DNA from: Polytrichum commune
Taxonomy: Eukaryota; Streptophyta; Polytrichopsida; Polytrichales; Polytrichaceae
Length of the DNA stretch: 64,000 bases
Assembly (NCBI GenBank): GCA_950295325.1
Contig: OX485806.1
Span: 52,821,169-52,885,168 of the forward strand
Reading direction: 5' to 3'
Under the pieces are notes generated by a model. That model had not been told where the DNA came from and ran no database searches. It saw only the letters and a program-made list of their open reading frames with translations. Both the position numbers and the translations under genes were made by a program. This document shows, piece by piece, positions 33,862 through 44,620 of the stretch; position 1 is the stretch's first letter; each line of letters starts with the position of its first letter.

Positions 33862-35871
33862 ATGCAACATGGAGTAAACCCCAATAGCGAGGAAGGAAGA
33901 GCCGAGAAGCAAAGAAGAGAGAGAGCGGAACGATACGAGAGACGGGCAAAACAAAGAGCCGAAGGTCTTGATGTATCTAGATCACCGTCCCCATCACTAA
34001 CAAACGATAACCTAGACCGACCATCACCCTATGAATACGAAAACACAAATAGAGAAGAGCAAGGAGACACCGTCACTCCATTAAGAACATTCAAAACGAA
34101 CACTAGAGAAGGGATACCCCGGAATATTAATTTTGATCAAGACACACAAGAAAGCCTAGTAGAAGATGAAAATTCAACAACAACTCAAAGTGAGGAACCA
34201 ACATCAAGACAAGTCAACCAAACATTTGAAGAATTTTTGCAACAAGTAAGGGCTAGTGAGCAATTATTTGACTATAGGGTACCGATTAATAGCACAACAA
34301 GATCCGGAACAACGTCATTAGGGACGAATATTGGAAGTTCCGGAGGAGGAAGAGGAAGTGGAACTATAGCCATGTCGGGAGGAGCGCCACCCCTGCCTAG
34401 AAGAGGGAAGATACCTCTTCCTACATACAAAGGAAAAAAAGATCCGGACACTTACATACAAGAATATGTCAATATATGTCATGCCAACCAAAAAGGGACC
34501 GATGCGGAGAAACTAAGATTGTTTCCGGTGACTCTTAAAAAGAAGGCACTAGAATGGTACACTCAATTTCCCGCGAATCACTTTGTGAATTGGAACGATT
34601 TAAAGATGATTTTTATCCAACGATTCCGATCAACCAAATCGGAAGGGGAGATCATCAACAACTTGTCACATGTAAAGCAAAAGAAAGATGAATCAGTGGA
34701 AGAATTTTATGAACGAGTAATGGTAACGGCCGCAAAAATTCAACCCGCGCCGGGAGAACAAATTAGAAAAACTTGGTTCATAAATGGACTAAGGAAAGAA
34801 TACGAGAAATATGTAAACATTTTACCAAGTGATACCTTGGAGGAAGCACTAGCTTCGGCACGAAAGATTAAGATGAGCAAAACGAAAAAGGAAAGAATGA
34901 GAGAAGACGAATCAAATGGAGATTCAAGTAGCGATTCCGACGAAGATGTACGGAGGAAGAAGAGAAAGGGAAAGGCTAAGAAAGCCGATGTCACTAAAGA
35001 TGATCTAAAAGCTCTTAAACAAGAGATAGAGGAACTAGCCATCGGTACTCAGAAGTTTAGGACGGGAGTCACTTGCCGGAGATGCCGTAACGAAGGCCAT
35101 TACTCAAATGAGTGCCAATTAAAGAGTTGCTCAAATTGCAATAGCACTACCCACAATACAAATGAATGTGTTTATGATGGAAGACGGCGAGAAAGGAGAT
35201 ATGGAGTGAATCAAGTACAACCACAATTGAACAACAACCGGAGAAGGGCGGATGCCGTACCTCCGAGGTTTAGAGATGAAGAGCGACCGCGGTTCGGGGA
35301 GAATCGGCGAGATATGAGATACCCCTATCAAGGGAGAGATAAGCAAAGGGATGAAGAATACCCCTATTACGGGCATGAATACCGAAGAGGAGATCGGTAC
35401 CCGTACGACAATTACCGGAGGGAAGCGACATACCCCTACCGAAGCCAATACTACCCAAGGGAAGAAGCATACCCCTATCAGGGTGGCCCTAAAGGACCCA
35501 TTAATCACGGGAGATTGGAATACCCCAGGGAGGTGATGGACAATATGAGCCAAAAGGTTGCGCCGAGAATCGGGTACACTAGCCTACCGCGACGGGAAGG
35601 CAACGCCGACGAATGCTATTATTGTCATCAACAGGGTCATAGAAAGCCGGAGTGCTCATTGTTTAGGAAACATCAAGAAGAAGCGAATGATTACGCGAAG
35701 AAGCCCACGGTGGCGGCAAATGTAGTGACACCAAGTGTGTGTGTGATGACGAGAGCCCGGCGAAAGAAAACTCTAAGGAAGAGAGTGAATCGGAAGATGA
35801 AGATGAAGGAGATGATAGAAAGAGCGAAGACTCGGAGAATAGTGATAGTGATGATGAAAAGGATACCATAG
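33862..35871 (+). pseudogene. Gypsy A gag polyprotein
   Basis: The structural protein that packages element RNA. From ATG 33862: a charged N-terminus (EKQRRERAERYERRAKQR), then the Retrotrans_gag core at residues ~190-340 (KKDPDTYIQEYVNICHA, LKKKALEWYTQFPANHFVNW, RKTWFINGLRKEY). A Lys/Arg and Asp/Ser stretch precedes two adjacent CCHC knuckles (CRRCRNEGHYSNEC, CSNCNSTTHNTNEC). Next is a Tyr/Arg-rich segment with repeated YPY motifs (35310-35495), and a third knuckle (CYYCHQQGHRKPEC). The frame is lost at a GT repeat (35735-35744), beyond which the overlapping protease frame continues; the last ~40 codons here are therefore not authentic. Confidence 0.88.
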
Positions 35872-37052
35872 AGGTTATGGATGATGAAAGTGAAGATGAG
35901 CCAAAGTCACAGGAGGTGCGGGATGCACCGGAGGACTTGAATTGGACGAAGAATCGGGAGATTCACCACAAAGAAAGTGGAAATGCAAAGGCGCCAAGGA
36001 AAAGGCGAAAGGAACTTAAGTCACAGGAGGTGCGGGAGGCACCGGAGGACTTAGAACGGAAGAAGAATCGGGAGATTCACTATGAAGAAAGCAAAGAGCT
36101 TAGTGAGAATGAGAATGAGCCAAGGAATAGGCGAAAAGAACATAAGTCACAGGAGGTGCGGGATGCACCGGAGGACTCGGAATGGAAGAAGAAGCGGGAG
36201 ATACACCGCGAAGTAACGAATACAATCAAAGAGATACAACGGGAAGCGGGCGAAGATCTACTGGAGCCAGAAGATCTTGCAACGGAGTACCGAAAATCAG
36301 CTAGGAGAATAGCGACGGAAGAAGAACCCCGATCGAGGGCAGGACAAATTATTCGAAAAATACTAGATTCAACTCAAGCAAATATCACAATAGGGAAACT
36401 TTTGGAGATAGCCCCTTATTGCAAAAGAAGCGTAATGGAAGCAATTTACACGAAAGGGCGAGATGAGAGGGAAGTCCCTCAAACATATCTCGTAACCACG
36501 AAAGACTTTGATGAAGAAATGCCGATGATCGCGGTATGGACTAAGAATCGACGAATACCAAATGTGTTACTAGATGGAGGATCGGGAGTTAACATTATTA
36601 CGGACGCCTTGATGGAGAAGTTAGGAATTGGAAAACAACTTGAAGTGGCACCATTTACAATCAAAATGGCGGATCAAAGAAAAGTAATGCCACTAAGAAT
36701 CATCAAAAATTTGAAAATCACAATTGGAGGTTTGACCTTTAAGGTTACCGTGACGGTAATGAAGATGGAGAATCAAGAAAATTGTTACTCGATGCTAGTT
36801 GGACGACCATGGCTTAAGCAAGCACGTGCCAAACATGATTGGGGAAGGAGTCAACTAGTTCTATATCAAAATGGAATAGATGTATGTATTGGTACTAATC
36901 GAAGACCAAAACTTCCGGATTCATCAAGACCAATCAACATTGAAGGTTTTGATTGGGAAGCCGGATTAACCGATGAAGAAGAACAAGTAGTTTATCAAGC
37001 TTATCCAAGCTTACACCACATAGCCGATGTGGAACTAGATGGATTGAAGTAA
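35739..37052 (+). pseudogene. Gypsy A acidic linker with triple repeat, and aspartic protease
   Basis: This continues gag in the -1 frame. It begins with an acidic Ser/Glu/Asp tract, then three copies of a KSQEVRDAPED...REIH unit (about 35908, 36020 and 36145). A second half carries the retropepsin-type protease: NVLLDGGSGVNII with the D-G-G active site (36565-36600), and YSMLVGRPWLKQA near 36785-36825, which matches the conserved LGRPW segment of plant gypsy proteases. The protease would process the polyprotein. The frame ends at TAA 37052, before RT. Confidence 0.87.
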
Positions 37053-37201
37053 TTATATGAAACCGACTGCAATATGGTTATGACAAGCGTCGAAGGAGAA
37101 AATGTGGAGAATATCAACAAAAGGGACTTAAAACGAATGCCAAGAAAAAGGAGAGGCAAGTCCCTAAAGTCAAAGAAGGAACTCCAAAACAAAAGGAAGA
37201 C

Positions 37202-38378
37202 ATGGGAGAGAAACCGGTTTATCCATCTCACTTTTATGAAATGAAGGAAGGAGAACAAATGATCGATCGAACACCGGCATCCGAAGCGGTGAAAGGAAAA
37301 ACAATCGCCGGATGGACTATCGAAGATGAAGATATGATAAAGGAGATTAACCTTGGGACAACGGAGGATCCCAAAATGGTACGAATAGGAAAGGAACTTG
37401 ACCCTACCTATGAAAACCAAGTGATTGAGATACTAAGGGATTACAAAGATGTATTCGCATGGACGTATGAAGATATGAAAGGGATACCACCCCACATTTG
37501 TGAACATAAGATAGAGTTCAAACCAAATACCAAGCCGATCAAGCAAAGTAGATATCGAATGAATCTGAATTATGCGGCGAAGGTGAAAGAGGAGATTGAC
37601 AAACTACTCAAAGCCGGATTCATCTACCCGGTAGATAGAGCGGAATGGCTCTCACCTATAGTGATAGTACCAAAGAAAAATGGAAAGCTAAGAGTATGTG
37701 TAGATTATCGGAAACTCAACGGGATGACAAAATCCGACCCATTTCCATTACCATTTACGGAAGAGATCCTTGAGACGAAATGTTATCGCTACTAGACGGG
37801 TTTAGTGGCTATAATCAAGTAAGGGTAGCACCGGAAGATCAACCAAAAACTTGCTTTATTACGGAATGGGGAGCTTATGCTACTAGAGTGATGTCATTTG
37901 GACTAATGAGCGCACCATCTACTTTCCAAAGGGGAGTAATGACGATATTCACAGAGTTCTAAACGATTTTAGTATATATGGGACAAAGGCGGATCACATC
38001 AAACACCTTAAGCTTTGTCTCCAACGATGTAGAGAGTGTGGATTAAGTCTTAATCCGGAGAAGTGCATGATTTGTGTGACCTCGGGAAGATTACTTGGTC
38101 ACGTGGTTTGCAAAGAGGGACTTTTGATAGATCCCAAAAGATCTCCGTGATACAAAACTTACCACCACCAACCAATGTCAAGAGTTTACGAGCATTCTTA
38201 GGCTCGGTAACATACCATAGGAGATTCATATGGATGTTTGTGCAAATTACAAGACCTCTTTACGCTCTCCTAAAAAATGATGAAGCATTTGAACGGACAA
38301 CGGCGTGTCAACAAACATTTGAACTAGTCAAAGAGACTTCTAACTACAACACCAATACTAATGGTTCCAAATTGATCA
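37202..38378 (+). pseudogene. Gypsy A reverse transcriptase, frameshifted
   Basis: Landmarks in order: AWTYEDMKGIPPHICEHKI, AGFIYPVDRAEWLSPIVIV, KKNGKLRVCVDYRKLN, then a stop at 37795. LLDGFSGYNQVRVAPEDQPK and MSFGLMSAPSTFQRG follow in another frame (37780-37962). The catalytic box that should read x-x-D-D is damaged: a stop and shift near 37960 leave LNDFSIYG. The thumb and connection region follow in further frames (RAFLGSVTYHRRFIW). It cannot encode active enzyme. Confidence 0.85.
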
Positions 38379-38780
38379 ATGGAATTCCATGTCCATTGTG
38401 ATGCATCAAACATAGCCATTGGAGCGGTACTAACGCAAAAGGTGAATGAGAATATTGACTCACCTATATACTATGCAAGCCGATTACTAAACCAAGCGGA
38501 GAAAAATTATAGCACAACAGAACGAGAAGCATTGGCAATGGTATATTCAGTAAACAAATTCCAACATTACCTTTTGGCGAATCACTTTGTGTTCTACGTG
38601 GATCACCAAGCACTACTATATTTGATAAATAGGCCGATAATCTTGGGGAGAATTGCAAGATGGATCCTTCTTCTACAAGAATACGATTTTGAGATTGTGT
38701 ATATGCCCGGAAGACGACACGTGATGGCGGATCACCTCTCAAGAATCGATAATGAAGAACCACCCACCGGAGTAAATGAT
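38379..38780 (+). pseudogene. Gypsy A RNase H
   Basis: HCDASNIAIGAVLTQ carries the first catalytic Asp. NYSTTEREALAMVYSV carries the Glu, and FYVDHQALLYLI the second Asp. ADHLSRIDN closes the domain. This part of the frame is open and looks intact. It runs straight into the first tandem H2C2 module. Confidence 0.87.
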
Positions 38781-38929
38781 CAACTACCGGATGCCAATTT
38801 ATTTTGTATGGAAGTACTAGAAAAGGAAGAAGATTACATAAAAGAAGATGAGCAAGGAAGTGAAGAAGATGAACGAGGTGAAGAATGTGTGACACCATGC
38901 CTAGAATGGTACATGGTGTATGTTCAACC

Positions 38930-40795
38930 AACGGAAGATTGGAGAAAACCGTTCAAAGAATATCTCAAGTATGGAAAGTTGTTAACAATAGGGACAACGG
39001 AAGATGAACAAACACGCATAAGACGGGCTAGTGAACCCTACATCATGGATGGAGATAAATTAATACGAATTAGCCCAAGTGGAGAATAAAAAACATGCAT
39101 AGCGGGACAAGTTATTGAGGAGATCATCGCAGAAGCGTATGAACAAGAAGGCCATCATCAAACTTTCAAAAATACTTGGTTCACCATATTAAATGGACCT
39201 TATTGGTGGCCAACAAGAAAGACGGACGTAGCAAGTTATTGCGAAGAATGTCCGGTTTGCTTACGATAAAATGAAGGACGAATACATGAACAAGAAAATG
39301 ATACTCTAGTACTAGACTCGGTATCGGATGACGAGTCAACCACGGAAGAGAATCACGCGACAGATTGGAGAACACCCTATTTTGAGTACTTGAGAAATGG
39401 ACAAGTACGTGGAGAAAATATTACCAATGAAAAACAACTTCAATGGGCAAACAAATGCAAGCGGTTCATTCTCAACGGAGGAACCTTGATAAGATTACTA
39501 CCCAACGGATATACGCGAATATGCGTCACACGAAGCCGAGGAGGAAAGATAATAGCGGCAACCCACAACGGAAAGGGCAAGCATTTGACCTTAACTATGA
39601 CTAAACAATTAATATTCTTTAGTCCATATTGGTGGCCTACAATTGACAAAGACATCAAATATCATGCGGAATATGAATGTGAAGAATGCATACTAGAACT
39701 CCACGGGAAGCAAGAAGAGATGAATCTAAAAGATAAACAAGTGATTATATTAAAGAAAATGTCACCATCGGATTAGAGAAAACCTTACCTTGAATACTTA
39801 TTATTCGGAAGGGCAATGAGCAATGACTTAACCGGAGAAGAGAAGGAATGGATTGCGAATAGAAGTCAATTCTTTGCCATCGTGAATGGGAAATTAATGA
39901 GACGATTTGTCGCCAACGAGATACCCAATGAATGCATCTCGGAGAATCGGATATTAGAGCTTTTAAAGGAACTCCATGGGAAACATCAAACATGTGAAGA
40001 GATGGAAAAATTCTAATTACAAGCAAAGAAATGGTACTACGCTAATTCAACCAAGGAATGATTCAACCAAAGTAGATTGGAGAAAACTAATAATGGAATA
40101 TTTGAACCAAGGGAGAACCAAAGATCGAGATCTATTTGAACAAGAATATGAAATTTACTTTATGGAAGAAGGAGAATTACGAAAAGAAGTCAACCACGGA
40201 GAAAGTAGAATATGTATCGCGGAAGACCAAATCAAACATCTAATCAAAAGGGTGCATGAGAAAAATGGTTGTCACCTCAACCCAAACGATACAATTCAAC
40301 AAATATTCAACGGGCCCTATTGGTGGCCTACCATAGCACAAGATACGGAACATTATATCATTGGAGAATGTCCGAAATGTAAGAAGAAAGCAACAACTAA
40401 AATACAATGCGGAGCAATTACTACCGATCCACAAGAGGATTGGAGAACGTCATTTATTGACTACTTATCACATGGGAGATTGACAACACCGGCAACAACT
40501 TCTCAAAGACAACAAATAGCGATAAGAAGTAGACCTTTTCAACTAATCAATAGGGACCAATTAATCAAGGAAGGGGCCGATGGAATGAAAAGGCGATGTG
40601 ACTCCGGACCAATTACCGAGGCGATCATCGCCGAAGCACATGAAGGCATTGCAAGAGGACGCTTTGCGGCAAACATCACATTACACAAAATATTGACAGC
40701 TCTCTATCGGTGGCCTACTATAAAAAGGGACGTATATTTGTATTGCAAACAATGTGACATATGTCAAAGAGTGGGACCAAAAGTATCAAAGTCCG
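38930..40795 (+). pseudogene. Gypsy A tandem array of five H2C2-like integrase N-terminal modules
   Basis: Modules start with a D-W-R-like leader at about 38937, 39363, 39772 (Trp read as TAG), 40074 and 40437. Modules 1, 2, 4 and 5 contain [YR]WPT (about 39200, 39628, 40318, 40706) followed by the C-x2-C pair. Module 3 breaks off after LHGKHQT, where the frame also changes (about 40000). Modules 2 and 4 have H-x5-H (HNGKGKH, HEKNGCH). The last has HEGIARGR, i.e. the second zinc His replaced by Arg. Stops at 39087, 39268 and 39774 interrupt it. A conventional gypsy integrase has one such module. Confidence 0.88.
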
Positions 40796-41931
40796 CACAA
40801 CCATTACATCCAATTATACCTACGGAAGTATTCCAAAGATGGGGGTTAGACTTTATAGGTCCAATCAACCCTCCTGCCAAAGGTACTAAAAATAGATACA
40901 TCATCACCGCCACGGACTACACTACCAAATGGATTGAAGTGAGAGCACTAAGGGATAACACCGCAACGTCTACCGCGAAATTCATATTTGAGGAGATCAT
41001 CACCAAATTCGGATGTCCGATCGAACTAGTTAGTGATCAAGGGAGTCACTTTCTAAATGAAACAATTCAAATCTTAACTAAGACATTTATGGTCTTACAT
41101 CTTAAATCGACAATTTACTACCCTCAAGCCAACGGACAAGCGGAGAGCACCAACAACGTCATTAAAATAACGCTTACCAAAATGGTAAACGCCAATCGCA
41201 CGGATTGGGACACTAAGCTATATGCGGCATTATGGGCGTATAGAACGGCATATAAAGTCACCACCAAGCATACACCATTTTCATTGGTATTTGGAATGGA
41301 AGCATTACTTCCATTGACGTTCATTTACAACGAGGAGAATCTCCAAAGGAATCAAGAATGGCATCCCGTTCTTAAACGGAGAATGGAACAATTAAAGACA
41401 TTAGACTTGACCTGTATAGAAGCGGAGGAAAATATCGAGCATACTCAAACCATGAGAAAAATACGACAAGATAAAACTTTAATGGAAGGCAAGAGGTGCA
41501 AACATTGCAAGAAACCCTCTTATGATACCAAGGAAAAGACTAACAACACTCATCAAACAAAGGAGAATTCGCAAGAAAACAAAAATCCCAAATTTTACAA
41601 GGGTCAAAAGATTTTGTGGCATCAAAGGATGAACAAGCCCGGTCCAGGCAAATTTAGAATCCGATGGAGTGGACCTTACGAAATTACAGAAATTTACGAT
41701 AACAACACCGTGGATGTGAGCACATTGCAAGGAGAAACTCTTGGGAGGGTAAACATGAGTAAGATTAAACCTTACCATGAACCCCTTGAAGCAAAGGCAT
41801 ATGTTTTAGAAGTTGATGACGCCACAAACTCATCACTTGACAAAACAAGTAGAAATTGTACAAACAAATCCAATAATACCAACTACCACAAGGGAGAATC
41901 AAGTTATTCGAGGAAGACATACTCAATTTAA
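40796..41931 (+). pseudogene. Gypsy A integrase core and C-terminal domain
   Basis: The core has Asp in GLDFIGPINPP, Asp in LVSDQGSHF and Glu in NGQAESTN with D-x35-E spacing, so the catalytic triad is intact. KHTPFSLVFGMEALLP is the usual landmark after the core. A Cys pair in RCKHCKK and then FYKGQKILWHQRMNK, RIRWSGPYEITEIYDN and LGRVNMSKIKPY form the GPY-type C-terminal domain. The frame is open from 39976 to 41931. It joins element cDNA to host DNA in the nucleus. Confidence 0.92.
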
Positions 41932-42588
41932 GAAGGGCAAAAAATAGTGACCAAATATCTATCAAACAAACAAGTTGAGATACCTTTTGAGGAACAAAAA
42001 TGGGTGGGACAATACACCATCACAAGAATCCACGATGACGATACCATTGAAATCAAGACCATACATCAAAAAGAATTGGGACGATGGGGATCGAAGAAGT
42101 TTTTACCATATGATTGGGTTAACCCCAACCAAGTTATCACTTTTAACCAAGACGAAATGAATATTTTTACATCCCCGGATTATGATGAAGTACACCATAA
42201 AATGCTTGAATGTTATTTTATACAACCAATGAAACAAGGGATATTGAAAGAGGAATCTACCAACGATGTAAAAACAAAGGAAATCGAGAGTATAATTACT
42301 CAATTATCAACAAAAGGAGAAAATTTCGAAAGGAGTGCATCATACATATATTTATCGGAGAATTCACGACCAAACACATTATGCGCGACAACCATGACCA
42401 TCAACAACAACACATATGACAAGTACAAAGTACCTTCAAAATCTAAGATGGCAAACGAATTAACCACTAAGTGGTTACAACACATGTGTGGGATTTGGTA
42501 CATAATCTTCATAGAACTAGTAGTTCAAAATTTGTACTTACATCCAAAGGAAACATCCATCCATTCAAAAGGGTACTATACACTTTAA
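41932..42588 (+). pseudogene. Gypsy A duplicated integrase C-terminal (GPY-type) module
   Basis: Directly after the integrase stop, a frame gives EGQKIVTKYLSNKQVEIP, KWVGQYTITRIHDDDTIEIK and KELGRWGSKKFLPYDW. This aligns position by position with KGQKILWHQRMNKPG, RWSGPYEITEIYDNNTVDV and ETLGRVNMSKIKPYHE of the integrase C-terminus at 41598-41777. The following ~150 residues are unrecognised. It looks like a second, diverged copy of the module; I saw none after integrase of copy C. Confidence 0.7.
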
Positions 42589-43119
42589 ATACACACAAAT
42601 TGCGGAAAGTTTTAATGGGACTGGAATTACACGGAACCTCCTAAGACATCCAATTACTACAGTTCCAAACGTTCAACATGATATTCTTCAAGGACCCACA
42701 TTCACCCTTTTACACATGAAGGCGATCACAAATCAAAAAGAGGTATCACAGAAAGGCATTACGTCAGGAAGGGGTAAACCAACTACACCCTGTCAACACA
42801 CAAGGAAAAGGATAACAACCCCACCAACCAACCTCCTCAGAAATTACTCGGTTAAAAGACCTATCTGGAACGGCCACCTCACATCAAGAAGGGTAACAGA
42901 ATTACCTGAATGCATCATTACTCAGACTGCTAACATGACACTAACAACAGAATTTCTAGGGCTACTTTTGGGGGGATTTCCCAATCTCTCTTCCTTTTCA
43001 CGTCGCTTACAGGGCAGATTGAGAAGGGTCTGTTTGCACTAAAGCATTTTTTAGCCTCGACACTGATTCATGCTATCAGCTGCACAGAGTTAGGCCAGGT
43101 TGAGAGGTCGCGAAGTTCA
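42589..43119. other. Spacer of gypsy A between pol and the 3' ORF
   Basis: No confident gene. A frame at 42716-43042 is basic and unrecognised. By analogy with copy C this is the pol/3'-ORF spacer. Confidence 0.5.
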
Positions 43120-44620
43120 GTGTACAACAGTAGTAAAAGACAAAACAGTTTCAGTTTCGGTGAACCAGATTATTTAGCTAAGAGGTTGAATAGAAGTATT
43201 AGCTTTTGGGAGATCAGATTAAGGACTGTTACAATGGGGTTAACTACCAAGGAAAAGGGAAAGGCAACAATGACCAGATCAGCTGCAGAGATTTCATTTA
43301 GCACGGAGATGGTTGTCTTCGATTACGAGCCAAATAGAGAAGAAGAAACCATCTTGCAGCTTATAGGGTTAGATCGATTCATTACAAGAGTCACCTGGGA
43401 GATTATCAATGCAAGTGTTATTCAAGAGGTGATTACCAATTTGGATGTGGAAACTATGTAGACAAAGCTCAATGGGCGCACGATTCCGATCTTTGGCAAG
43501 GCATGGAGACAAACAATGAATGGAGTATTCTACCTCAACACATTCATGGCCAAAAGGGAACCAGGGACGCCAAGGGTACATGCAACGGATCTATTCCCCA
43601 ACATCAAGGAGAAAATGAAGAGCAAGATTGGAACATGCAAGATCAATGACTGCACAATTATTGAGGCAAAAAAACCTCTCAAGTTTTTTAACTCATTGTT
43701 TTTACTCAGAACAAGTGCGAACACAATTGCATGCACAACAGTTGTACACATACAAAATGGTTTAAATAGAAAAAAGGTTGATTGGCCTGCATTGTTTTAT
43801 GGTTACATCAAAACGGAACTTATCAACCTCAAAGAGGCACTTTACAAGGATAAGACCACCAGTTTGAGGACATTAGTGGGACCTCCACTCACCATGCTTC
43901 TCATTCATGACGGATTTCTCACAGTTGAGCAAGAGTTAGAGGCAGGAGTTCTCAATCCTTCGGAAACATTGCTTAAACCTTGTGACAAAAAAGGAAGCTA
44001 TCACAAAAAGGTGAGTCCTCTCAAATTAGAGAAGGGCCACAAGTTTTATCGGCCATGGCCGAACCAGTTCAATTAGCGGCAAAGGAGAATTCTGAACTAC
44101 AAAGTAATGGTACAAAATTGGTAAACATCCTAGCCGACTACAACCAAGCATCACAGAAACTCGAGCGGTGGATTCATCAATCTGCTGCCACAATTTCCAC
44201 CCAACCACAGCAAATCGGAAGTAGTCTACAGGTTTCTGTTACGACTCAAACAGTCGCCGAACCCCAACAGCTCGTAGGTAGTCTCCAACCCAATGAACTT
44301 AAAAACCTCGGCATCTCGCACCAGCCTGAAGCCCGACTACAAAGCGAGAACTAGCTGCTCCAAGACAAGGTTCGGGAACTGCAGCAACAATTACAACTTA
44401 CATCACAGGAAAACAAGAAATTGATAGATGCCAAAGAAAATCAACACGAATTACAACAGGGGAAATGCCACAGACATAAAGCATCTCTCAGTTCCGCACT
44501 TAAGGAGATCGCCAATTTCCGCAATGACGCCAACAATTTTGTAGAAGTGGACAAAACCGTGATAAATGAAGAAACGGTGGTCCACCTCCACAAAATCAAC
44601 GAGTCCAAGCAAAACCTCAA
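43120..44620 (+). pseudogene. Gypsy A 3' additional ORF (homologue of the gypsy C 3' ORF), truncated
   Basis: The frame 43120-44076 has one TAG at about 43459; a shift then leads to 44055-44620 with one TAG at about 44352. The first part aligns with the start of the C ORF: TDLFPNIKEK / QDLFPSLATI, KKPLKFFNSLFLL / KRPLRLLNSFFCL, RKKVDWPALFYGYIKTE / GEKVDWPLEFFDEFKTE, GPPLTMLL / GPHLTLLI. The second part is coiled coil (LLQDKVRELQQQLQLTSQEN). At about 44620 the sequence changes abruptly into gag of copy B, so the end of the ORF and the 3' LTR of A are lost. Confidence 0.78.

Larger units (their letters stand above)
29813..44620 (+). mobile_element. Ty3/gypsy-type retrotransposon copy A, nested inside gag of B
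   Basis: Order: probable 5' LTR (29813-32150), primer-binding site, 5' ORF of two repeats, gag with three CCHC knuckles, protease, RT, RNase H, five tandem H2C2-like modules, integrase, a duplicated integrase C-terminal module and a 3' coiled-coil ORF. It is the same family as C and E. The 3' LTR is missing: the 3' ORF runs directly into gag of B at about 44620. Many stops and shifts make it defective. Confidence 0.85.

Noticed and set aside
35735-35880. Programmed -1 frameshift between gag and protease of copy A
   Set aside because: No good X-XXY-YYZ heptamer in the overlap; a GT-repeat slip explains the frame change more simply.
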